64,000 nt of DNA. It comes from Bacteroidales bacterium UBA4116 (GTDB lineage: Bacteria; Bacteroidota; Bacteroidia; Bacteroidales; Tannerellaceae). Where the stretch lies: the NCBI GenBank assembly GCA_002381645.1, contig DFXE01000011.1:62001-126000 (forward strand), given 5' to 3'. The notes beneath the pieces were generated by a model, which was not told the DNA's origin, searched no databases, and saw only the letters and a list, made by a program, of their open reading frames with translations. The translations under genes were made by a program, and so were the position numbers. Positions 43,143-50,469 of the stretch are shown piece after piece; within the stretch, counting starts at the first letter, position 1, and each line of letters opens with the position of its first letter.

Positions 43143-43703
43143 TTAAAAACTTTTAATGACCTTCGCAGGAATACCACCAACAATAGTATTATCAGGAACA
43201 TCTTTCGATACCACCGCACCCGCGGCAACAATGGCATTCATGCCAACCGTTACCCCTTGCAGTATCGTAGCACCCGCACCAATCCACGCATTCCTTTTAA
43301 TATGGACCGGGGCAACAAGTAAAGAATGCCTGTTTTCGGGCGAAACCGGATGACCTTCAGACAATAAGCTGACATTCGGACCAATCAACACATCATCCTC
43401 AATCACAATACCCCCTAAATCCAGAAACGTACAATTAAAATTGATAAATACATTTTTGCCAATCCGGGTATGCTTCCCGTAATTGACGAACAAGGGAGTG
43501 AATACGGAAACACTTTCATCAATCATACTATCCGTTATCCGACTTAATAAAGCCCGTATCTCAGCAGGGTCCGACGAGTCATTCATCCGCACCAGCAGTT
43601 CCTTCGTAGCATAAGAAGCTTCCCGCATTTTACAGGCTTGCGGATCATCAGAGGAGATGATTCCACCATTTCTCAGCCGTTCAAAAATATCTATATTATC
43701 CAT
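43143..43703 (-). CDS. Hexapeptide acyltransferase (maltose O-acetyltransferase-like)
   Basis: 186 aa. A helical N-terminus precedes hexapeptide repeats (TRIGKNVFINFNCTFLDLGG, VLIGPNVSLLSEGHPV, WIGAGATILQGVTVGM). The catalytic His is in EGHPV. Related to but shorter than the protein at 7015. It likely acetylates a sugar or a similar hydroxyl compound. Confidence 0.88.
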   Translation of the reverse strand: MDNIDIFERLRNGGIISSDDPQACKMREASYATKELLVRMNDSSDPAEIRALLSRITDSMIDESVSVFTPLFVNYGKHTRIGKNVFINFNCTFLDLGGIVIEDDVLIGPNVSLLSEGHPVSPENRHSLLVAPVHIKRNAWIGAGATILQGVTVGMNAIVAAGAVVSKDVPDNTIVGGIPAKVIKSF

Positions 43704-43878
43704 AATTTAATTTTATAACTGTTTATATCCAGACGACAAATGATAGGTAAAAGATAAAACTATGGTGCAAAACTAAAAGAAAAGCCGCAGAGCATTTTCG
43801 CTTTACGGCTCAAATAATTTTGTTGAGAAGTACAAAAGAATTTCGTCCGGAATAACAACCATATTATATTAACCAGTC

Positions 43879-44691
43879 CTATTTAGCAGGAGAAAAACCA
43901 TACTGTTTTTTAAATGCAGCATAGAAATGAGATAAATTTTTGAAACCGACATCTACATAAACATCGCTGACTTTCTGCTTTTCGTTTTTCAGTTTATTAT
44001 ACGCAACCTCAAGCCTTTTCTTTATCAGCCATTTTTGCGGGGGCAAATCACTTACCTTAGCAAAATCACGCTTAAACGTAGCCAGGCTTCTGCCTGTATA
44101 AGCCGCAATTTCTTCCATGGTCAGGTTATCCATAAAATTCTCATTCATAAAGTCAAGAATATCAATCTTCCACGGCTCGGTAAAATCAAACAGCACCGGA
44201 AAGAAATTCCGGTTGATATTCAACAGGCAGTGAACTCCTTCCTGCTCTTTCAGCCTTATTACATCCGCCGTAGGCTGTACAGAAGAATCAAAATAAGGTG
44301 TTAAAGAATGGAAAAGGCTGGTAATATCCGGACGCAATTCAATCGGGAATACATTTTCATCAGGAGGAGTAGTATTAGCCGGTATTGACTTTCTGTCCAA
44401 CCTGCTGTAAAAATCCCGCAGGAAATTCCGTTTAAATGTCATCGTAATACCCTTATATTGCTCTTCGCCGTGATAGAATTTTGTCATCCTTACCCGGTGA
44501 TTCCGGCGGATAAATACACACTCACCCGAATGAATAACAGCGGTTTCAACACCATTTTCCTCAACAATCAGTTTACCCGCATACACATACACCAATGAAT
44601 GGTCTTTGATAGCATGCACACAACTCGTATTATTATCCGCATAATACGATAAAAAGGTGTCCGAATAATTTATAGTCGCCGATATTGCCAT
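43879..44691 (-). CDS. AraC-family regulator (ExsA-type N-terminus)
   Basis: 270 aa. The sensor N-terminus includes HSGECVFIRRNHRVRMTKFY. The HTH spans about 175-268 (EEIAAYTGRSLATFKRDFAKVSDLPPQKWLIKKR, SDVYVDVGFKNLSHFYAAFKKQYGFSPAK). A minus-strand TAACTTTG lies just upstream. The target is unknown; the divergent intergenic region holds the 22-bp array. Confidence 0.88.
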   Translation of the reverse strand: MAISATINYSDTFLSYYADNNTSCVHAIKDHSLVYVYAGKLIVEENGVETAVIHSGECVFIRRNHRVRMTKFYHGEEQYKGITMTFKRNFLRDFYSRLDRKSIPANTTPPDENVFPIELRPDITSLFHSLTPYFDSSVQPTADVIRLKEQEGVHCLLNINRNFFPVLFDFTEPWKIDILDFMNENFMDNLTMEEIAAYTGRSLATFKRDFAKVSDLPPQKWLIKKRLEVAYNKLKNEKQKVSDVYVDVGFKNLSHFYAAFKKQYGFSPAK

Positions 44692-45129
44692 AACGATAAG
44701 AATTAAGAAGCAAAGTTAAAGGAAAGTATGGAATAAATAAGAAAAAAAGAAAATACAATAACACTTTCACCAGCCTTAACAATCTTCCTCACCAGCAATA
44801 ACTAAGGTACAAATAATTTCACACCCAGCCAACACTGTACCCCACACCTGAGGCATACCCAAAGCATAACCCCATTAAGTAGCTATCTGTCTGGCTAAAA
44901 AGCGGATACAAAAAGTTTATGAAACGCAATATGATTTACAACAACAACAGATAAAATACATTTCCGGGCAGTCGGTTTTATTGTTAAACAAGACCATCCC
45001 CGGTGTTAAACAAGACGGTTCGCGGTGTTAAACAAAACCATTCCCTTTGTTAAACAAACCATGGCCTGTTGTTAAACAACAAAAAGAAGTGATCAGCAAA
45101 GAAAACAAATATCAAAAGCAGGCATACCA
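44692..45129. other. Intergenic region with the 22-bp array
   Basis: 438 bases without a gene. Apart from the array at 44982-45079 and the -7-like box of the 43879 AraC gene, nothing was recognised. Confidence 0.6.
44982..45079. repeat. 22-bp-pitch TGTTAAACAA array (5 perfect units)
   Basis: TGTTAAACAA occurs at 44982, 45004, 45026, 45048 and 45070, each exactly 22 bases apart. The 12-base spacers vary but favour GACC/GG. The units are near-palindromes (TTGTTAAACAA). The array lies between the AraC gene at 43879 and the gene ending at 45130. Confidence 0.92.
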
Positions 45130-45549
45130 TTATTTCCTTACCATCCTTGCACTCCAGGTATTCATAAGCAAATCATCCTCATACAGTGCCCCGTGCGCAT
45201 AACAAACACTATCCTCCCGGCGGATAATCTCGAAACCATTAAGAGAAGTACCCCGGATAAAAAATTTCGAGAAAAGCATATTCCTGTCCACATGATAACT
45301 GCCCGTTTGAATCCCCAGTTCCGGGTTAAGAGATTCAAAAGTAAACACAAACTCAGAAATCCGGATAATTTTATAATTATTCACCCGCTTGAAATCCCCT
45401 ATTAGCACCCAGCTTTCATTTACGATTCCATTGCCGTTCACGGTAATGGCAGATTCACCATAACCATGCGATACCACTCCGTCAGGCGTTACAAACTCCG
45501 AAGCAGATTCCCACACAGCAGACTCAGACAAAAAATGTTTCATAAACAT
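45130..45549 (-). CDS. Lipocalin-like hypothetical protein (DUF1579-like)
   Basis: 139 aa of alternating strands: GESAITVNGNGIVNESWVLI, RISEFVFTFESLNPELGIQT, MLFSKFFIRGTSLNGFEIIR. This looks like a DUF1579/lipocalin-type beta barrel that binds a small molecule. No signal peptide. It has the 22-bp array downstream and the YdeI-like gene upstream on the same strand. Confidence 0.5.
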   Translation of the reverse strand: MFMKHFLSESAVWESASEFVTPDGVVSHGYGESAITVNGNGIVNESWVLIGDFKRVNNYKIIRISEFVFTFESLNPELGIQTGSYHVDRNMLFSKFFIRGTSLNGFEIIRREDSVCYAHGALYEDDLLMNTWSARMVRK

Positions 45550-45605
45550 TTACCCACTTTTCAGTTAATACACATACAATACACACATACGGTGAAAAAG
45601 CGGCA

Positions 45606-46082
45606 CTAATAAAACTTTTCCCCCTTCAGCACCATTGCGATGGTTTTAGCAATCCGTTCAGCCTGCCTTTCCTCCGTTTTGGCAGCATTAATCCAGTCAA
45701 CAAAAGCCTTTTTCTGACCATCAGTATAAGCTTCGAATTTCTCTTTCAGGCCGTCCTCATCCTCCATGCAAAGAAGTAAAACCTCAGGAATCATTAACGT
45801 GGTTTTATCTTCATACAAAGTGATATGCACAGTGTCGCCTGCCTGCTTTTTCAGTTTCTTCCTGACCTGCGCTTTTACAGCCAGGCCCACATGTCCGTTG
45901 CCAAGAGGCATCAGGTGGGTGTTGGAAAATTCGTAATCATCAATCCGGCCTCTTACCTTCATCATGCCGAAGGCAGTTTTAGGCATGGGGATTTCCGGCA
46001 TTTCGGCAAATGTCCAAGCACATTTCTCCCCTACGGATATCAGGAGGAAATCTTTATCAACCAAAGGTTTTTCAGGTTTCAT
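45606..46082 (-). CDS. DUF1905/YdeI-family protein
   Basis: 158 aa. The N-terminal DUF1905 barrel (MMKVRGRIDDYEFSNTHLMP, QVRKKLKKQAGDTVHITLYE) is followed by a YdeI-like helical end (FEAYTDGQKKAFVDWINAAK, AKTEERQAERIAKTI). It is related by its C-terminus to the protein at 22775. Linked in other species to bacteriocin or peptide protection; unproven. Confidence 0.8.
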   Translation of the reverse strand: MKPEKPLVDKDFLLISVGEKCAWTFAEMPEIPMPKTAFGMMKVRGRIDDYEFSNTHLMPLGNGHVGLAVKAQVRKKLKKQAGDTVHITLYEDKTTLMIPEVLLLCMEDEDGLKEKFEAYTDGQKKAFVDWINAAKTEERQAERIAKTIAMVLKGEKFY

Positions 46083-46178
46083 TCCGCAAACAGTTCAATA
46101 GACAAAAAATCAGAATTACCCATACCATTCAAATATAAAAAAACAAGTACAACAATTAAGTTAAGTAATCCGAAACCA

Positions 46179-46307
46179 TTAATTACTATCCAGCTTCATA
46201 GTACCAAAATACCCTTCCCGGTTAAAATGGTCCAGTACCTGCTGTTCCAACCGGGTTCTTTTTGCAACAGTATTCACCTCCCAAAACGCTGGGTTGTAGT
46301 TAGATTT
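46179..46307 (-). pseudogene. In-frame extension beyond the TAG stop of the 46308 kinase
   Basis: After the TAG at 46310-46308 the frame stays open for 42 codons (NPAFWEVNTVAKRTRLEQQV, then LDHFNREGYFGTMKLDSN) to a TAA at 46181-46179. This looks like real protein, so it is either the C-terminus of the kinase cut off by a nonsense change or a fragment of another gene. Confidence 0.45.
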
Positions 46308-46838
46308 CTAACCAAAAGTAGTGTGCAGATAATCCATGTCGATCCCATAAATATTATCAATCAGGATATAATTATAATTCCGCAGCACACACTGTTCCAG
46401 ATTGTACACATTCGTTTTAATTGAATCTTCCACAATAAAATCCGTAGACAACCGATTCTCAATAAGATTCTCAAACCGTAAAATGTCGCAAAAATGATTC
46501 TTTATATATTCCTTGCTGAATATCAGGCAAATATACTTAATATGTTGTAAATACTCAGCAGAAAAATCCTTTTCCCAACCAAAAGGAATATAACACCCCT
46601 CCACAATAATATGCTGGGAATTTTCAATATTCGTTTTTATAATTTCACGCACAACCGGCCACAAAAAATCTGTCAGGTCAGTAGCATTACCATCAGCAGA
46701 AAGTTCACACCGCCCGCTTCTTATAAGACCCATTTTCAAATGGTCTATTGATAAATAAGGATAATTATACCTTTCCAGTAACCTTTGCGCCAATAAAGTT
46801 TTACCAGTATGAGTATCACCGGCAATTAATATCACCAT
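46308..46838 (-). CDS. P-loop kinase-like ATPase
   Basis: 176 aa. Walker A GDTHTGKTLLAQRL is at residues 7-20. A Walker-B-like IIVEGCYIPFGWEKDF follows, with SIDHLKMGLIRSG in between. It resembles small AAA/zeta-toxin- or shikimate-kinase-like ATPases that phosphorylate small molecules. A short in-frame extension follows the stop. Substrate unknown. Confidence 0.65.
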   Translation of the reverse strand: MVILIAGDTHTGKTLLAQRLLERYNYPYLSIDHLKMGLIRSGRCELSADGNATDLTDFLWPVVREIIKTNIENSQHIIVEGCYIPFGWEKDFSAEYLQHIKYICLIFSKEYIKNHFCDILRFENLIENRLSTDFIVEDSIKTNVYNLEQCVLRNYNYILIDNIYGIDMDYLHTTFG

Positions 46839-46865
46839 AAATTATGAATTATCAGCCATTTCAAT

Positions 46866-47003
46866 TCAATACCCCTTAAAACCGGAGCCGTTAATTTTTT
46901 TTCCGCCGCATAGCAGCAACCGTTTCCAGCCCCATGCATAAGCGCGGGGACCTTTCGCGGGTTCTTCCCTGTATACATCCGCATAATCATTGAAGTCTTT
47001 CAT
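46866..47003 (-). CDS. 45-aa ORF coupled to the APH gene
   Basis: The ATG overlaps the stop of the APH-like gene at 47000 by four bases (ATGA), as in translational coupling. The protein (NDYADVYREEPAKGPRAYAW, then GWKRLLLCGG) has no known family and could be a shortened domain. Sequence alone does not prove expression. Confidence 0.4.
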   Translation of the reverse strand: MKDFNDYADVYREEPAKGPRAYAWGWKRLLLCGGKKINGSGFKGY

Positions 47004-47866
47004 ATTAAGAGTATTTTTTCTTTTATCCGTTTCAGAAACACATGTATACCGGCCATGTCTTTTTGTTCAATACAATAAAGCATATTAAGTACATCAATCA
47101 TCTTGGAAGAAATCTCCGCCGCCTCTTCGCTTATTACCTCGTCAGTACCATAAGCCCCGATCATCGCTTTCCTCAACACACCGTCATCCATACCTCTGAA
47201 ATCCTGGGAACGGTCATATAAACCCGCATCGCCGAAATCAATAATACCCACACGGTTCCCGGCACATATCAAAGTGTTGTTGTAGTCCAGGTCGCCATGA
47301 CAGAATACAAGCCTGCACGTGCCCGTCATACATTCAGGTACCTGACAGTCAAAAAAATCGTCCAACCTTTTAAGCTCCCGTTCACCGAAAAAGTCATTCA
47401 GTAAACCTCTGTCTTTCCGGTACCAGTTTAAGTATTCCTCCGCTTGCTCTTCAAGCGTTTGCGCCCTTATGTCACCATAGCCATTAATACTAATACTGTG
47501 AAGCTGCCTTAAAAACCCGCCTAATTGAGTGCCGATGTCGACTTTCTGTTGTTCACTCAATTCATCAATGACTGTGCCCAGCGGTTTACCTTCCACACCG
47601 TAAAAACCAAAATATGAGTTATCCTCCCCAATCCAATTCAGAACAGGAACACTCAGATTAAAAACCTGCTCATTTATTATTTTGAGTACAGAGATTTCAT
47701 GCTTACACTCTTCCCGGAATTTGGCATTGCGGGGGAATTTGAACACTATTTTCCCGCCGTCAATAATATATACCCGGCTTGTCCAGCCCGTTTCATCAAC
47801 TACAATCCGGTTATCGCAGACCCCCGTTAAATGTTTTACAATTTTCAATTCACTTTCAATACTCAT
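47000..47866 (-). CDS. Aminoglycoside-phosphotransferase-family kinase (APH(2'')-like)
   Basis: 288 aa. ATP-site Lys in KIVFKFPRNAKFREECKHE, catalytic Brenner motif VFCHGDLDYNNTLI (HGDLxxxN, residues about 193-206), and the metal Asp in VGIIDFGDAGLYDRSQDF. The layout fits APH enzymes that phosphorylate aminoglycosides or other small molecules. The true substrate is not predictable. It shares a 4-base overlap with the YbaK gene at 47863. Confidence 0.82.
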   Translation of the reverse strand: MSIESELKIVKHLTGVCDNRIVVDETGWTSRVYIIDGGKIVFKFPRNAKFREECKHEISVLKIINEQVFNLSVPVLNWIGEDNSYFGFYGVEGKPLGTVIDELSEQQKVDIGTQLGGFLRQLHSISINGYGDIRAQTLEEQAEEYLNWYRKDRGLLNDFFGERELKRLDDFFDCQVPECMTGTCRLVFCHGDLDYNNTLICAGNRVGIIDFGDAGLYDRSQDFRGMDDGVLRKAMIGAYGTDEVISEEAAEISSKMIDVLNMLYCIEQKDMAGIHVFLKRIKEKILLI

Positions 47867-48339
47867 ATAGATCTTATCAAGCTAACCACGTCTACCCATT
47901 GTTTGCTGCCCGAATATTTTTCCAGTTCGGGAATAGTCAGTTCGATGGCGCTGTTGTCGCTGCCGCAGGCGGGGAAGACAGTTTCGAAACGTTTAAGCGA
48001 ATCATCCAGATAGATTTCAACCCCTTCATTTACAGCAAACGGACATACGCCTCCAATGGCATGGCCGATATGTTCTAAAGCATCTTCAGGAGAAAGCATT
48101 TTCGCTTTGGTTTTAAACTGCTCTTTGTATTTAGCATTATCCACTTTCGTATCTCCCGCTGCAACGATGAGTATATATTTATCTCCGGCTTTGAATGAGA
48201 GTGTTTTGGCGATGCGTGCAGGTTCGCAGTTCAATGCTTTTGCAGCCAGTTCAACGGTAGCGCTGGAAGTTTGGAATTCCTGTATTTTATCCGCGATGCT
48301 GTAGGCTTCGAAGTAGGCTTTTACTTTTTCAATTGACAT
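47863..48339 (-). CDS. YbaK/ProX-type aminoacyl-tRNA deacylase
   Basis: 158 aa. The fold shows ARIAKTLSFKAGDKYILIVA with the catalytic Lys (AKTL), then GHAIGGVCPFAV and PACGSDNSAIELTIPEL. YbaK hydrolyses Cys-tRNA(Pro) and related mischarged tRNAs. It is upstream of the APH-like gene and overlaps its start. Confidence 0.88.
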   Translation of the reverse strand: MSIEKVKAYFEAYSIADKIQEFQTSSATVELAAKALNCEPARIAKTLSFKAGDKYILIVAAGDTKVDNAKYKEQFKTKAKMLSPEDALEHIGHAIGGVCPFAVNEGVEIYLDDSLKRFETVFPACGSDNSAIELTIPELEKYSGSKQWVDVVSLIRSI

Positions 48340-48388
48340 ATTTCTTATTATTTGTAATCACTTTTGTAAGAGAGAAAGAAAAGATTGA

Positions 48389-48583
48389 TTATGGTTTTAT
48401 TTTGATTATTCCATTCCGGTATAAGTCCAATGCTCCATTCAATAAAGATTCTATCAGGTTTACGGGTAAATCTTCTGTGGGATTTATTCTCAGAATCTTC
48501 ATTCGTGAACGGCTGCCCGCAAGCAAACAGCTTTTTTGCGGTTCTTCCTGATTAAGGTAATACGGATAAAGTTCGTCAATCAT
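48389..48583 (-). pseudogene. DUF1801 paralog with an internal in-frame deletion
   Basis: The 64-aa protein from the ATG at 48583 matches the ends of the protein at 16804 (start MIDELYPYYLNQEEPQKSCL; end MKILRINPTEDLPVNLIESL). It lacks about 59 residues between them. The join (SCLLAGSRS) is in frame and the reading frame is still open. The domain core is lost, so it is probably not functional. Confidence 0.75.
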
Positions 48584-48587
48584 AATT

Positions 48588-49178
48588 TTACTTTGCAAAT
48601 ATATCATTTTCAGGATTACTGTTCCACTCATATTCCATTTCTATGGCAATTCTTTCCGCATATTCACGTCCGATTACATCACTGACAAAACCCAAAGACA
48701 TATCCATTCCTGCGCTAATTCCTGAGGATGTGTAATATTTGCCGTCTACCGTCCATCTTGCTTTGCCTTTCCATTCTACCTGCTGTCTTGTGGATGTTAC
48801 CCAATCAAAAGCCCGTTTATTGGAGGTGGCAACTTTTCCGTCGAGTAGTCCGGTTCGGGCTAACAGGGCGCTGCCTGTACAGACGGTTAAGGTATATCTG
48901 GATTGGATAGAAAGGTCTTTGATGACTGCTATTAATCCGTTGTTCTCAATTTCTTTGCGTGTCCCTTTTCCGCCGGGTACCAGCAATATATCAGAATAGC
49001 TATCCGTTGCGGGTAGTTTTCGGGTGGATATGCGTACTCCCTGTGTACTGGTTTGTATGCCACCGTCGAGGGAATAAAAGTCAATCGTAAAATGGTCGGG
49101 AAGCCTGCCCAGTATCTCTACCGGTCCGAATACATCTAAGGTTTCAAAATTATCAAAAAGGATAATCGAGACTTTCAT
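48588..49178 (-). CDS. DJ-1/PfpI-family protein
   Basis: 196 aa. The nucleophile elbow has Cys in LTVCTGSALLARTGLLDGK (about residues 98-116). FDNFETLDVFGPVEILGR opens the protein and YYTSSGISAGMDMSLG follows. It resembles isonitrile-hydratase-type and AraC-associated DJ-1 proteins. Likely a glutamine-amidotransferase-like hydrolase; the substrate is unknown. The DUF1801 remnant follows by four bases. Confidence 0.88.
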   Translation of the reverse strand: MKVSIILFDNFETLDVFGPVEILGRLPDHFTIDFYSLDGGIQTSTQGVRISTRKLPATDSYSDILLVPGGKGTRKEIENNGLIAVIKDLSIQSRYTLTVCTGSALLARTGLLDGKVATSNKRAFDWVTSTRQQVEWKGKARWTVDGKYYTSSGISAGMDMSLGFVSDVIGREYAERIAIEMEYEWNSNPENDIFAK

Positions 49179-49299
49179 TTTTTCTTATGGTTATGATTCT
49201 TATTAGGTACATCATTTTCAAATACGAAAAGTAAATATAGTGAAATTTTACTCAGGGCCTGATGAACAGCGGATCATAGTGATTCAACAGTATTTATAT

Positions 49300-50088
49300 T
49301 TAAAGCAACTTCATTTGTTCAATCCTTTTTAGAACCATTGTTGAACCTGACAAGTTATTCTTCAATGCTTCGTTTTCCATTGCCTGGTTTTGTATGTAAT
49401 TCTCAAATAGCTTGGACATTTCGGGATAGAGTGCTTTCAACTCTGTACATCTTAGGGATATATTATCCATTTCGTTGTTCATATTTGCAATCTCACCGTA
49501 ATTGCATTGGATTTCATCGGTCAGTTGCATCCCTGCCTGCTCGTACTGCTTTAATAGGTCTTTTCTGCATATATATGGCGGGTGCTGATAAGTGCTTGAA
49601 TCATTGATATAGGCTTCTTCAATGATGACTATTCCGGTGTCGGTAAGATGTTTTGACAGGGCTGTTAGCGCTGTGGAAAAGTTGCTGAAAACAGGTCCGG
49701 TAGCACCAAGTATAATAACATCGAATGTATCGATTTCTTCAATTTTAAAACGGATATCGCCAGTTTCAAACCGGCATAAAGAATCTACCCCATACTCTAT
49801 GGCTTTTTCGTTGGCGGTTTCGATAAATTCGGCAATAGCATCAATCCCGTAGCAATAACAACCCAACGCCGCGGCTGTCTTTACCGAAACGGCACCTTTG
49901 CCACAACCCAAATCCAGTACGCGAAGGTTGGCATGATTATCGTAATTCCTTCGGATAAGGTTTATAACGATATCGGGCGGAGTTCCGAGTTCCCAAAAAT
50001 CCTGAAAGATATAGGGCAGGTAAGGGATAATAGCTACATCTTCATTAGCATCCATTGCAGCAGCAATACTTTCTTCAATTGTTTTCAT
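49300..50088 (-). CDS. Class I SAM-dependent methyltransferase
   Basis: 262 aa from the ATG at 50088, which has a GGAGG-like site (GGAGGACATTAAT) upstream. A TATATTTG -7 box at 50126-50119 excludes longer starts. Motif I is LRVLDLGCGKGAVSVKTAAAL, motif II GYGVDSLCRFETGDI-like, then DVIILGATGPVFSNF. The substrate is unknown. It is at the left border of a gene-poor gap up to 50470. Confidence 0.82.
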   Translation of the reverse strand: MKTIEESIAAAMDANEDVAIIPYLPYIFQDFWELGTPPDIVINLIRRNYDNHANLRVLDLGCGKGAVSVKTAAALGCYCYGIDAIAEFIETANEKAIEYGVDSLCRFETGDIRFKIEEIDTFDVIILGATGPVFSNFSTALTALSKHLTDTGIVIIEEAYINDSSTYQHPPYICRKDLLKQYEQAGMQLTDEIQCNYGEIANMNNEMDNISLRCTELKALYPEMSKLFENYIQNQAMENEALKNNLSGSTMVLKRIEQMKLL

Positions 50089-50230
50089 ATTAATGTCCTC
50101 CATAGAAATTTTATGAAACAAATATAAATGATCCAATTTGTTATACAACTGGTTTGTTATTCATAAACAACACAAAATATTCTTTAGTAGGGTCATAATA
50201 ATGAAAAGTGAAATTGATTAATTTTACTAA

Positions 50231-50347
50231 GGCAGGATTTTTAAAGATCGGGCATGTTTTCATCAGCATAAGAAATACTATTCGATTAATACGGATGAAA
50301 TGTTATTTGTATTGGATCATCGTTTTACTATTTATGAAACAAAATAA
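50231..50347 (+). pseudogene. Unidentified C-terminal gene fragment
   Basis: The frame ends HQHKKYYSINTDEMLFVLDH and RFTIYETK before a stop, with protein-like composition but no start codon. It is a likely scrap in the 50089-50469 gap. Confidence is low. Confidence 0.3.
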
Positions 50348-50402
50348 CAGGCAATCATTTAATATAAACCGATAATGATATTTTAAATAGCAATATTGAA
50401 AA

Positions 50403-50447
50403 TGTCCTTTTTTTACAATACCAGCTTTATCATTGACCGTACTTTTG
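50403..50447 (+). promoter_or_regulatory. TGTC-TTTTTTTACAA promoter of the M28 peptidase
   Basis: TGTCCTTTTTTTACAA (50403-50418) lies 21 bases upstream of TACTTTTG (50440-50447). The ATG is at 50470. Confidence 0.65.
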
Positions 50448-50469
50448 TGTGATTTTAAAAACAAAAAAT

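Noticed and set aside
44982..45079. CRISPR array
   Set aside because: Repeats are 10-11 bases with 11-12-base spacers and no cas genes are near.
1..50000. Integron cassette array
   Set aside because: The gene content is cassette-like, but genes lie on both strands with their own promoters and no integron integrase or attC-like sites were seen.
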